A stretch of DNA of 64,000 nt, from positions 3,607 through 67,606 of the forward strand of contig NZ_CAMYFP010000008.1 in assembly GCF_947255105.1 (NCBI RefSeq). The letters are read 5' to 3'. Under the pieces are notes generated by a model, which was not told the DNA's origin, made no database searches, and saw only the letters and a program-made list of their open reading frames with translations. The position numbers were made by a program, and so were the translations under genes. The stretch is from an uncultured Campylobacter sp. GTDB lineage: Bacteria; Campylobacterota; Campylobacteria; Campylobacterales; Campylobacteraceae. Below, piece after piece: positions 8,654 through 17,054 of this stretch. Every line of letters starts with the position of its first letter. The first letter of the stretch is position 1.

Positions 8654-8681
8654 CTCTAAGACTGTCAAAGCGGTCTTAGAG
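8654..8681 (+). terminator. Terminator hairpin after pdxS
   Basis: An 11-bp stem (8654-8664 with 8671-8681, one G:T pair) and 6-nt loop directly after pdxS, followed by ATTTTG. It overlaps the last codons of the converging DUF445 gene. Confidence 0.7.
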
Positions 8682-9971
8682 ATTTTGCACAAAAGTTGTT
8701 ATAAAGTAGATAATAAGCCCTATCAAAGCTCCCACAACCATACCATTTAGCCTTATGTATTGAAGATCTTTGCCGATCTCTAGCTCGATTTTTCTGCTTA
8801 TTGTTTTACTATCCCAACTATTGATAGTCTTTTCAATGTAAGATGATATTAGCTCACTTTTGTTACTTAGCAAATTTATAACAAACTTTTTAAGCCACTC
8901 ATCAAAAGCAGCAACTCTTCTATCATCTTTTATCAGCTCTTCTAGCATATCACCAAAACTTCTTTTTAAAAGAGTGTTAAATCCTTTGTCATTTTCAATA
9001 GACAAAATAATGGCGTCTATCATATTTGCCAAAGTTTTTGAGTCTGTTAAGGCTATGAAATTTTGGTTAAATTGAGCTTTACTTTCATCATCTAAAAGTA
9101 ATTTATCGATGACGTTATCGATATCTTTTAAAAGCTTTACTCGCTCACTACTGCCCTCTTGCTTGCACCTTTGTAGATAGCTCTTTATACCATCTATAAG
9201 ATAGCTATCATAGCTAGTAAGAAAGGCCAAAAACTTAGCGCCCCAACCTATAGTTACTTTCTTTTTAATCTCTGGCTCATACTTGTTGAGTTTTTCTTCC
9301 AAAGAGTTCAAAATGCCATCTAGTATAAGAGCGTCCTTGTTGCTTTGCTTGAAAGCTAACAGTGTCTTTGCAAAAATAGTGGCAAAATCAACATTTGAGA
9401 TATTTAAAGTGCCACTTAAGCTCTTGCTTTCTCGAAGTTTTTTATAGATATATGGCAAGATTTTCTCTTCAACAGTGACAAAAAGGCTATCTATATTGAA
9501 ATGTGCCTCTTTGGAGTGTAAAAAGTTGTGAATAAACTTTTTGGTGTTGTAGCTTTTGATGAAGTCAAGCTCTTTTAAATTTCGCCTATTTAAAAACTCC
9601 GCCCTTACAAAGATGGCTAAGTTTTTGGCAATTTTATCTTTGTTGTTTGGAATGATTGCCGTATGAAAAGGAAAGCCTAGCGGTCTTTTAAAAAGCGCTG
9701 CCACTGCAAACCAATCGGCAAGTCCGCCAATAAGCGCTGCCTCGCTTACCGCTTTTAGCCACTTTATATCATAAAAAAGTGCCACCAAAAAGACCACAAA
9801 AGCAACAACAAGTCCTGCTACCATAAAGCTTTTCATCTTAAAAAGCTCTTGTTTTTTTATCTGCTCGTGTTGCTGATATTGCCACTTTTGTCTTGCATCT
9901 TCATCATAAATTGTTATTTCAAAGTTTTTTGATGATGTTTTATCGCCATTTTTATCCATATTCATCTCCAT
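8676..9971 (-). CDS. DUF445 family membrane protein (YjiN-like)
   Basis: A 431-aa protein with a cytoplasmic N-terminal tail and a hydrophobic helix at about residues 48-70. The DUF445 signature follows: GGLADWFAVAALFKRPLG, then IPNNKDKIAKNLAIFV. Long, mostly helical soluble sequence comes next, and a final membrane helix sits near the C-terminus (VVGALIGLIIYFITTF). Start 9971 has AAGGAG upstream; ATG 9959 is an alternative. The family's biochemical role is unknown. It converges on pdxS. Confidence 0.85.
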   Translation of the reverse strand: MEMNMDKNGDKTSSKNFEITIYDEDARQKWQYQQHEQIKKQELFKMKSFMVAGLVVAFVVFLVALFYDIKWLKAVSEAALIGGLADWFAVAALFKRPLGFPFHTAIIPNNKDKIAKNLAIFVRAEFLNRRNLKELDFIKSYNTKKFIHNFLHSKEAHFNIDSLFVTVEEKILPYIYKKLRESKSLSGTLNISNVDFATIFAKTLLAFKQSNKDALILDGILNSLEEKLNKYEPEIKKKVTIGWGAKFLAFLTSYDSYLIDGIKSYLQRCKQEGSSERVKLLKDIDNVIDKLLLDDESKAQFNQNFIALTDSKTLANMIDAIILSIENDKGFNTLLKRSFGDMLEELIKDDRRVAAFDEWLKKFVINLLSNKSELISSYIEKTINSWDSKTISRKIELEIGKDLQYIRLNGMVVGALIGLIIYFITTFVQNL

Positions 9972-10083
9972 ACTTATAAAAACTCCTTAAAATAAAGATA
10001 ATTCTACACTAAATTTATACTATTTAAGATAGATAAAGGTTTTTATATTAAAATAGTAAGAAATATTTTAATAAGTAGAAGAG

Positions 10084-10359
10084 ATGAAGATAAACAACAT
10101 TTGGATTTTCTCAAATAAAAATACGATTTTAGGCGCTTTCTATCAAAAAGAACTTGCTGAAATTTTTATAAAAAAGTATAGTCTTAGCGGCACACTTACC
10201 GCCTATCCTATAAATGAGCCAATCTATGAGTGGTCTATCGAGAATGAGTTTTTTGCACCAAAAAATATAGATGAAAAAAAGGCAAAATTTATTGAAAGCT
10301 TTACTACAGACAAAATTCCTACATTTAACTACAAAGAGGGCATTTTATCAAGAGAGTAA
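10084..10359 (+). CDS. Small DUF7710-like protein
   Basis: A 91-aa soluble protein. The sequence pattern WIFSNKNTILGAFYQKELAE, then LSGTLTAYPINEPIYEWSIE and FFAPK matches small proteins that I recall being grouped as DUF7710. Function is unknown. The ribosome site is weak (AGAAGAG). It stands alone between the DUF445 gene (divergent) and the abgA-dcuC operon (convergent). Confidence 0.6.
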   Translation: MKINNIWIFSNKNTILGAFYQKELAEIFIKKYSLSGTLTAYPINEPIYEWSIENEFFAPKNIDEKKAKFIESFTTDKIPTFNYKEGILSRE

Positions 10360-10428
10360 TCTCTCTTAAAAATCAAAATTATCTTCAAATTTAACCCCAA
10401 AATAGAGTTAAATTTAGATTTAAATTTC

Positions 10429-10456
10429 AAAGAGAGCAAAAACTGCTCTCTTAATA
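10429..10456 (-). terminator. Terminator of the abgA-dcuC operon
   Basis: Hairpin with arms GAGAGC and GCTCTC around an A-rich loop, directly beyond the dcuC stop. It is followed on the minus strand by a T-rich stretch. Confidence 0.6.
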
Positions 10457-11800
10457 TCAAAGCACTACAAATACAACTACAAGTAGCGCAACAACCATTC
10501 CTGGCGCTGTTCTTTTAACCATCTCAACAGGATTGATACCTGCAATTCCTGCACAAACTATAGCCGCACCCGCTATCGGTGAGCAAGTTCTACCAAGAGC
10601 ACCTGCAATAGTTGCTGCCATTCCAAGTTTGTCTTGCTCAAAGCCAAGCTCAAGAGCACGAGAGGTTATCGCCTCATTAAATGCCATAGTTGCCGCATCG
10701 CCTGAACCTGTGATTAGTCCCATTAAAAATGGTATGAAAGTTCCACCATAAATGGCATAGTCTTTCTCATTTTTAAGCCACTCGATTACCAAATCAATAG
10801 CTCCGCAAGCCTTGAGTCCTGCGACAAAAACTCCCGCTGCTATGATGATACCCATGATGTTGGCATAGCCACTTCCCATACCACTGAAAAACTCTTTTGT
10901 TATTTTTTCTGGGTTGGTTAGAGTTACGATGATAGTAATTACTGCACCAAGCAACATCGCCTCAGCAACTCCCATAGTGATAAAGCTAACCCAATATGGC
11001 TTTACGCTCATACCTTTTAGCTCTGGGTGTGTTGCAGTGTAGACTCCACCTATAACTAGTATAAGAAGTGGAATTATTGGCATGATAGCATGAAGGAAGT
11101 TGATCTTCTCATCGCTTGCATTGCTGCTTTTTTTATCTGTGTTATTAGCAAGATTGAAATTTGTACCTTTTTGGAAGTCTTTTAAGAAAAGTGCCATCAC
11201 AGAGATACCAACAACCGCTACAGCAAGTGCTGCCAATGCGCTTGGTATTTGAACTTGGATTATATCTGGGATTGTATATGTTGGATCAACTTTTTGGATA
11301 TATCCTGCAACCATTGCGTTGTGTGAAAGTCCTGGGCTTAAAAGTGAGCCAAAAGTTCCGCAAAATACAGCTGAAGCTGCCATCTCTGGTCTAACGCCGG
11401 CACTCATCAAAAGTGGTATCATAGTAGCACCAACCGCTGCCGCACAACCTGCTGCTGATGGAATAGCAATATTTATAAAAAATGTTATAGCAACTGCTAG
11501 CGGGATTAAGATAAATCCAACATTTCTCAAAGGTTTAGTTAGCATCAAGACAAACTGTCTATCGCAGCCTGTATATTTCATAACAAAGGCAAAACCCATA
11601 CTAGCACAAATAGCCTTTATAAGGGCTGCTTTTGTCATACTTGCCGTAAAGGCATTTAGTGCACCTAGTGGATTTAGGCAAAGCACACAAAGCACAAGTC
11701 CAACACCTATAAGCACAGTTTTGGTATCGCGCTTTTTAATGAGTAGGTAGATAGCCACTATCAAACCAACAATGGCTAAAATTATCCTAAAAGTCTGCAT
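10457..11800 (-). CDS. dcuC: DcuC-family anaerobic C4-dicarboxylate/peptide-type permease
   Basis: A 447-aa polytopic membrane protein with 12 or more hydrophobic segments. DcuC-family features are NIAIPSAAGCAAAVGATMIPLL, CGTFGSLLSPGLSHNA and GSGDAATMAFNEAI. E. coli DcuC exchanges or exports C4-dicarboxylates under anaerobiosis. Here the gene is ten bases downstream of an AbgA-like hydrolase in the same operon. It may therefore import that enzyme's acyl-amino-acid or aminobenzoyl-glutamate substrate, which is an inference from neighbourhood only. Strong AAGGAG precedes the start. Confidence 0.85.
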   Translation of the reverse strand: MQTFRIILAIVGLIVAIYLLIKKRDTKTVLIGVGLVLCVLCLNPLGALNAFTASMTKAALIKAICASMGFAFVMKYTGCDRQFVLMLTKPLRNVGFILIPLAVAITFFINIAIPSAAGCAAAVGATMIPLLMSAGVRPEMAASAVFCGTFGSLLSPGLSHNAMVAGYIQKVDPTYTIPDIIQVQIPSALAALAVAVVGISVMALFLKDFQKGTNFNLANNTDKKSSNASDEKINFLHAIMPIIPLLILVIGGVYTATHPELKGMSVKPYWVSFITMGVAEAMLLGAVITIIVTLTNPEKITKEFFSGMGSGYANIMGIIIAAGVFVAGLKACGAIDLVIEWLKNEKDYAIYGGTFIPFLMGLITGSGDAATMAFNEAITSRALELGFEQDKLGMAATIAGALGRTCSPIAGAAIVCAGIAGINPVEMVKRTAPGMVVALLVVVFVVL

Positions 11801-11809
11801 TATCTCTCC

Positions 11810-13129
11810 TTATTTATTGTTTCCATTTATCTTAGTAGCAATTCTTAAAAAGACATCAAGTCCGCTGCAAAGCGCATCTTCGTTGAAGTCAAAAAGGCAG
11901 TTGTGGTGACCTGCTTTGAGTTTTGTTCCAATCATCGCATATCCGCTGATACCGCCATTTTTTTGAACTTTATCCATAAAGTGAGAAAAGTCCTCGCAAG
12001 CACCAAAATCATACTCTTTGATGATCTTATCGTTGTCTACAAAAGGTGACTCAAGCGCTGCTTCATAGAAAAACTCTCCCGCTTCTTTGCTACTATCACC
12101 GCCCCCTGTGCCGCCTGTGCGAACTATCTTATACTCAACTCCAAAAGCCTTGCTAACACCCTCAATGATATCTACACATTTGTCATACATAAACTCATTT
12201 AGCTCTGTTGTCTCGCCTCTAGTTTCGCATGCCAAATAGCCATTTGGTGCGATGACATTTCTTCCCTCGCCCGCTCTCAAAACTCCAACATTTACTCTAG
12301 TAACGCCCTCGCCATGTCTTGTAATGCCATGCATCAAAAGTGCCATTTGTGCCGCTGCTAGAAGTGCATTTGCACCTTTTTGTGGCTCGGCTGATGCGTG
12401 AGCTGAAAGTCCTTTGAGATAAACGTCAAATTTGGTGGTTGAGAGAATTTTATTTACTCTACAGATAAATGATCTATCCTCTGTCGCCTTAAATCCAATA
12501 TGTGCTCCAAAAAGATAGTCAATGCCCTTTAAAATGCCCGCTGCTTCCATACCAACAGCGCCTCTACAACCCTCTTCACCTGTTTGGAAAATGAACTTAA
12601 ATTTGCCGTTAAATTTGTCTAAATTTGAGGCAATTGCCTTTGCAAGTGCAAGTCCTATTGTGATGTGTCCGTCGTGTCCGCAAGCGTGAGTTACGCCGTC
12701 GTTTTGTGATGAAAAGCCATCACTTGTTGGTCTGTGAGTTTTCTCTTTGCTCTCTGTTACATCAACGCCATCGATATCAAATCTAAAAGCCACACATTTG
12801 CCCGGTCTTTTGGTATCTATAGTGGCAACTAAGCCTGTTTTACCGCCCTTTAGCTTTGGTAAAATCTCGGCTTCTTCTTTGGTTAGTAGTTTTAGTGCTT
12901 TGTCATAAGCAGCTTGAAGCACGTCCTCGTTTGCTACGCCATACATCTCATCTTTGCAAACTACCTCATCGCCAAACTTTAACTCATATCCATAGCTCTT
13001 TAAAAAAGAGGCAATCTTTGCAGTGGTCCAAAATGTAGCCCAACCGCTCTCTGGGTGAGAGTGGAAAAGTCTTCTATGCTCTTTCATCTCGTCTTTATAA
13101 CTTGTCACTAACTGTGCAATCTTATCCAT
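11810..13129 (-). CDS. abgA: M20-family amidohydrolase, AbgA-like
   Basis: A 439-aa zinc-dependent hydrolase very like p-aminobenzoyl-glutamate hydrolase subunit A of E. coli (436 aa). Shared landmarks are HPESGWATFWTTAKIASFL, the metal motif FRFDIDGVDV, DGFSSQNDGVTHACGHDGH, FIFQTGEEGCRGA, the dimer-domain TKFDVYLKGLSAHA, ETRGETTE and AGHHNCLFDFNEDA. E. coli AbgA works with AbgB; no abgB is present here. AAGGAGG sits before the start. With dcuC downstream it looks like a scavenging operon for folate breakdown products or related N-acyl glutamates. Confidence 0.85.
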   Translation of the reverse strand: MDKIAQLVTSYKDEMKEHRRLFHSHPESGWATFWTTAKIASFLKSYGYELKFGDEVVCKDEMYGVANEDVLQAAYDKALKLLTKEEAEILPKLKGGKTGLVATIDTKRPGKCVAFRFDIDGVDVTESKEKTHRPTSDGFSSQNDGVTHACGHDGHITIGLALAKAIASNLDKFNGKFKFIFQTGEEGCRGAVGMEAAGILKGIDYLFGAHIGFKATEDRSFICRVNKILSTTKFDVYLKGLSAHASAEPQKGANALLAAAQMALLMHGITRHGEGVTRVNVGVLRAGEGRNVIAPNGYLACETRGETTELNEFMYDKCVDIIEGVSKAFGVEYKIVRTGGTGGGDSSKEAGEFFYEAALESPFVDNDKIIKEYDFGACEDFSHFMDKVQKNGGISGYAMIGTKLKAGHHNCLFDFNEDALCSGLDVFLRIATKINGNNK

Positions 13130-13449
13130 ATTTTCCTCCTTAAAATCTATATGAGCTTAATTATACAACGAATTAAGCTTAAATTTACTTAAATCAAAAA
13201 CATTAGTTTTTTGATAAATAAAATTAAATTTGACTTAAGACTTAAGATTGGTTGTTGATGGTGTTAAATTTGAATACATTTATTTGTTGATATATATCTT
13301 AACTAAGCAGTAATAAAATATCCAAATAGCCAATCCAAGCCCTTTGGCAAGAGGTGGTTTTTTTGGTTGCAAACATTTTTCAAAAACAAATGAAATTTTA
13401 AAAAAGCTTGGAAAAAGCCCGATTGACTGGGATTTAAATAACTATTAGT
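13130..13449. other. Intergenic region between abgA and the accessory island
   Basis: About 320 bases. The half next to abgA (13130-13320) is AT-rich and presumably carries the abgA promoter, with TTAAATTT-type words and no clear operator. The half next to the island (13323-13448) holds a plus-strand gene fragment listed separately. Confidence 0.6.
13323..13448 (+). pseudogene. C-terminal fragment of a lost gene at the island edge
   Basis: An open frame of about 41 codons without a start codon, bounded upstream by TAA and ending at TAG 13446-13448. It reads ANPSPLARGGFFGCKHFSKT followed by NEILKKLGKSPIDWDLNNY, which looks like a real folded C-terminus rather than a random frame. Its style (Cys-Lys-His, then a Lys-rich helix and a DW-DLNNY end) recalls C-terminal domains of polymorphic toxins, but I cannot name a family. 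It points toward the island and its stop is one base from the last island gene on the other strand. Confidence 0.4.
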
Positions 13450-14004
13450 TTATTCACGATATTCAAGCTCAAGTTTTAGATCCATATTATTATTTTTTGC
13501 TATCATTTCAAAATATTCTTTTGAGACATTTTGTGTCATTTCAAGCATTTTTGGTTCGTATTTTTGCAAAGTCGAATTTAAAGCCTCCGTCATCTTTTTT
13601 TCTACATCAAACTCGGTTCCATTTTCATCAATTGGGGCATATTTTTCTCTTCTTGTTTTTAAATGTGCTATTTTTCTATCTATTGAAATCTGCTCTGGTC
13701 TTGGAAGTTTTACATAAAGTGTTTTTTTATCGTTGCCATAGACTTTTACTTTTATCTTATCAAGTGGATATCCGTAAAATATCCTAACATCATCAACTCT
13801 TACATAAAAATCATTACTTCTTATTAAATTTTTACTTGTATTTGTAAAGTCAATCCCATAAAAAGCCTCTAAATTTGACAAATAGCCCATATCTTTTAAA
13901 ATTTGTGAATTTAATTTTTGTGTTAAAGCTTCATTTTCCTCACTATTAAAACAACCTGTAATTAAAAAAGAAATTATTAAAAATAAGCATAATCTAAATC
14001 TCAT
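13450..14004 (-). CDS. Lipoprotein, DUF4230-like
   Basis: A 184-aa protein with a lipoprotein signal: hydrophobic residues 4-16 then the lipobox LITGC (Cys17), so it should be anchored in a membrane facing the periplasm. The mature part has VRVDDVRIFYGYPLDKIKVK and TLYVKLPRPEQISIDRK, followed by a helical tail. The order of a 'gate-keeping' beta region and an LPxPE-like strand resembles DUF4230 proteins, but the match is by eye. It is the last gene of the island operon and overlaps the preceding frame by four bases (ATGA). Confidence 0.65.
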   Translation of the reverse strand: MRFRLCLFLIISFLITGCFNSEENEALTQKLNSQILKDMGYLSNLEAFYGIDFTNTSKNLIRSNDFYVRVDDVRIFYGYPLDKIKVKVYGNDKKTLYVKLPRPEQISIDRKIAHLKTRREKYAPIDENGTEFDVEKKMTEALNSTLQKYEPKMLEMTQNVSKEYFEMIAKNNNMDLKLELEYRE

Positions 14005-14646
14005 AAATTATCCTTTGCTTTATTTTGACTGGCATGCATGTTGTTAGGGCAATAATTTTTCAAAAATGTCATCAACATATCTTTACCATTTTTTGATATA
14101 GAATTTCCATAATTTTGATATATATGTCTTCTTATTTCTATCTCACTTTTTGTACCATTTACCTCTTTTATATCATATGAATCACACTCCGATCTCGTAT
14201 ATTTTCCATAAATTTCTGATGAAACTGGATTTGTGGATATTATTTGTGGACTTGGCAAATTTTCAATGTTGTCATTTTGACAAATATCGTTTTCATATTT
14301 TTTGAAAATTTCATAAATATTTTTGTAACCAAGTCCAACTTCATAACGCCTAAGACAGTAACCATCTGCCATATTAGAGTTATCGGAAAATAAAGTAAAC
14401 TTATCCTTAAAAACAATAATTGGCACATAAGCAAAAGATGTAAATAGCGTATCGATTTTTTTACTTCCTCGCATACTCACTTCCATATTTGTCTTTCCGC
14501 TTTTTTTCATAAAGTCAAAAAAACCCAAGCTTAAAGCTACCACCAAATATTAATAAAGCTAAAAGCCGAAATAAAACTAAATGTCTCTCAACAAAAGCCC
14601 ATATGGGCTTTAAAATTTGAACTATCAAACAAAATATTTTTTTCAT
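14001..14646 (-). CDS. Membrane-anchored hypothetical protein with a frameshift in a homopolymer
   Basis: The natural start is ATG 14646 with AAAGGC upstream, giving MKKIFCLIVQILKPIWAFVE and then a hydrophobic anchor (LVLFRLLALLIFGG), but this frame hits TGA after about 43 codons. The rest (LGFFDFMKKSGKTNMEVSM onward, 181 codons to 14001) lies in another frame with only a TTG (14546) as possible start. The shift is at a run of seven A (14517-14523 on the plus strand); six would fuse the two halves into one protein of about 214 aa. The soluble part has several cysteines and no recognised family. It is either phase-variable, a real mutation, or a sequencing error. Confidence 0.65.
14517..14523. 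repeat. A7/T7 homopolymer at the frameshift of the 14001-14646 gene
   Basis: Seven consecutive A on the plus strand (T on the coding strand) exactly where the reading frame of the membrane-anchored island protein breaks. Loss of one base restores the frame (GFFDF). Confidence 0.7.
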
Positions 14647-14677
14647 TTTTTGCCTTTACTTAAAAATTAATGAAAAA

Positions 14678-14953
14678 TTATCTATTGTCCAATGCATCCT
14701 TTATCATTTTAATAATTTCAGGAAAATCGTTTAATGCCAAATTATTTTCTAGCATACTTTCAAGTTCATTCCACTCTTTCTTTTCAATCATTTCTTCAAC
14801 CATTTCTTTATAGGTATCAAATCTATCTGCATTCGAAAGAATATTATCGCTATCATTGGCTTTATTTTCATTTTTACTATCAGACAAATAGCAAATTGCA
14901 CCAGCTACCATTACAACACCAATTACCACTAAAATTTTTCCCATTGACGACAT
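14678..14953 (-). CDS. Small single-pass membrane protein of the island
   Basis: A 91-aa protein with an N-terminal membrane helix (about residues 6-23, GKILVVIGVVMVAGAICYL) and a charged helical tail rich in Glu/Lys (YKEMVEEMIEKKEWNELESM). The start overlaps the stop of the dynamin gene by one base, with AAGGAG inside the dynamin 3' end, so the two are translationally coupled. I recognise no family. A role as membrane partner of the dynamin-like GTPase is possible but only inferred from coupling. Confidence 0.75.
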   Translation of the reverse strand: MSSMGKILVVIGVVMVAGAICYLSDSKNENKANDSDNILSNADRFDTYKEMVEEMIEKKEWNELESMLENNLALNDFPEIIKMIKDALDNR

Positions 14954-17052
14954 TACTTTATCTCCTTTTCAATTTTTTCTAAACAATCAAGTTTAGTTTG
15001 ATTAATACTTAAATTTTTTTCGCTATTTTGTATGTCTATTTTTAACTTGTCCATATCCCTTAACTTGTTCCTTCTAAACTCAACAAAAATTCCATTTGAG
15101 CTATCTACATAATTTTTTATAGCTTCAATATGTATTTTTCTTTCTTTTTCTATGAGCTCATCAACTCCTTTTTGCATATTTTGCGACAAGATCTCTTTAA
15201 GTTCATATCCACTTACCTGCATAGTGTGTTTTTCATCTTTAACCATAATTCTTTTTTTGCTAAACCATGTCCAAGGTTTATACCAAGTAGAATCACTAAC
15301 TGTTTCATAACGAGCACTTTGATATTCGTATGAGATAGTAGAGCTAGGAATTTTTATTTCAGTATTAAAAGATGTCGCAATGTCAAGCTTTGGCAGATTA
15401 ATTTCCCCAATTGTAATATCCAAGTCTTTTTCAAGCTGTTTATTGAGTTCTAATTTAACCATCTCAATTTCGTTTGTCAAGGCTCTATTTAATTCAAAAT
15501 AAATATTATCTATATCTGTTTTTATATCAAGATAGTTATTTTTACAATCGTTAATAAGACTACCTGCATATTTTTGCATACTATACATAACATCTTCTAC
15601 ATTTATTTTATGAGAGAGTTCTATTTGATCTTTACCAAGATTTATTTTTCTAAAATTCCTCTCAGCTGTTCTTTTAGCGCTAGTTGAATCAGCTCCTGAT
15701 GCTAACTCAATAGAATAAGCGATGGATTTTTTAGCAATAACATCAATTTGATCTATAATTTCATCTTTTGCTCTTTTTTCTATACTGTATTCTATCTCTT
15801 CTATTGCTTTATTTTCTTTTTTTTTAAGACTATCATATAGTTTGTTTTCAAGTGTTTTTGCTCCATTTTCTAAGAAATCCATAGCGTTTTTAAGTCTTAG
15901 TTCGCCTTCTTGTTTTGGTTTTTTTAAAACTAGTATATTTTTTAATAAATCTGATTTTTCTTCATTTAAAATAGACTTAATTTTAAAATTTATATTTTCA
16001 AGAAAATTGCCTAAGAATTTATCTTTTATAAGATTATTTATATCTTTTTCAAGTTTTTCAAATCCTAAATATTCAATAAATTTTTCTTCCCACTCATTCT
16101 TGAAAATTCTTATAAAATGTTTTCTCTTGAATTCTTCAAGTTCATCATCATCGTCAAAACTTTTTGTTATGTCTCTATTTAAAAGCTCAAATTTTGATGA
16201 AGCTGTATAGATTATTGGATTTTGTATGCCATGTTTTTGAGCTGCTATTTTAATTTTTTCAATAGCTAAATTTTCGTGTTTAAACCAATTTTGTCTTTTT
16301 GCCTTTATAAATTCTTCTTTGTCCTGTATATAAGATAAATCTTTAAAATTATCTTCAAAGGCCATATCTATTTTATTTATAATAAAATAGACTTCAAAGA
16401 ATTTATCTTTACTATGTTTTTCTTTGATTGTGTTCCACAAACCTTGCCCATCACTTCTTAAATTTGCATCTATTTGGCCATAATCAAATAAAAATAGTGC
16501 TAAATTAGCTTCATTTAACACACTTCTTGTTTGATCTTTATGTTTTTCTTTGTATTCATCTCCAGTTGAATTTGGCCCAGGAGTATCTATAAAAATAATC
16601 TCAAGCTCATCATTGAGATCTGTTCTGATATTTTTAAAAGGATAATAAAGCTCTATTTTTTCAACATTTTTGTATTTATCATATTTGCAGTCTTCATCTT
16701 TTTGAGCATATTGTTTTATCTCCTGCTCTAAATTCTCAACAATCTCTATCTTAGGCTTATTATCGCTAAAAGTTATCACAGCCTTTTTACTCACGCCTTT
16801 TTTAGAACATATAAATGTAGCACAATCGGTTGTTGCTTGATTATACGCTGGCAAAACATCATCGCCAAATAAAGCATTTATAAAAGTTGATTTTCCAGCG
16901 CTCATATTTGCAACTACTGCTATTTTATACTTTTGATTTTTTAAATCAGATATTGTCTTGTTTAACTCTTGTTCTTTTTCTTTATTTTTATATTTTTCAA
17001 AATATTTTTTTAAAGTATCAATATTTTGTTCTAAAATATTTTTAGTTTTCAT
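14953..17052 (-). CDS. Dynamin-like GTPase
   Basis: A 699-aa large GTPase of the bacterial dynamin superfamily. G1 is NMSAGKST (49-56), G3 is DTPG (156-159) and G4 is NKID (226-229); the region after G1 (LPAYNQATTDCATF) holds candidate G2 threonines. Long alternating helical segments rich in Lys/Glu follow (about 330-560), as in the stalk/neck of dynamins. Near 590-610 there is an unusual aromatic motif, WYKPWTWFSKKR, a candidate membrane-contact loop. Bacterial dynamins remodel membranes, and some protect against phage (B. subtilis DynA; the LeoABC/Eleos systems). Here it is one gene of a larger operon with an ATPase and a nuclease-like protein. Confidence 0.85.
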   Translation of the reverse strand: MKTKNILEQNIDTLKKYFEKYKNKEKEQELNKTISDLKNQKYKIAVVANMSAGKSTFINALFGDDVLPAYNQATTDCATFICSKKGVSKKAVITFSDNKPKIEIVENLEQEIKQYAQKDEDCKYDKYKNVEKIELYYPFKNIRTDLNDELEIIFIDTPGPNSTGDEYKEKHKDQTRSVLNEANLALFLFDYGQIDANLRSDGQGLWNTIKEKHSKDKFFEVYFIINKIDMAFEDNFKDLSYIQDKEEFIKAKRQNWFKHENLAIEKIKIAAQKHGIQNPIIYTASSKFELLNRDITKSFDDDDELEEFKRKHFIRIFKNEWEEKFIEYLGFEKLEKDINNLIKDKFLGNFLENINFKIKSILNEEKSDLLKNILVLKKPKQEGELRLKNAMDFLENGAKTLENKLYDSLKKKENKAIEEIEYSIEKRAKDEIIDQIDVIAKKSIAYSIELASGADSTSAKRTAERNFRKINLGKDQIELSHKINVEDVMYSMQKYAGSLINDCKNNYLDIKTDIDNIYFELNRALTNEIEMVKLELNKQLEKDLDITIGEINLPKLDIATSFNTEIKIPSSTISYEYQSARYETVSDSTWYKPWTWFSKKRIMVKDEKHTMQVSGYELKEILSQNMQKGVDELIEKERKIHIEAIKNYVDSSNGIFVEFRRNKLRDMDKLKIDIQNSEKNLSINQTKLDCLEKIEKEIK

Positions 17053-17054
17053 TC

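Noticed and set aside
11319..11750. 143-codon plus-strand frame inside dcuC
   Set aside because: Antisense to a conserved membrane-protein gene, with no ribosome site and no recognisable family.
14001..14546. Start of the island hypothetical gene at TTG 14546
   Set aside because: No ribosome site there; an ATG with ribosome site and anchor helix exists upstream in a frame that joins by one base, which explains the gene better.
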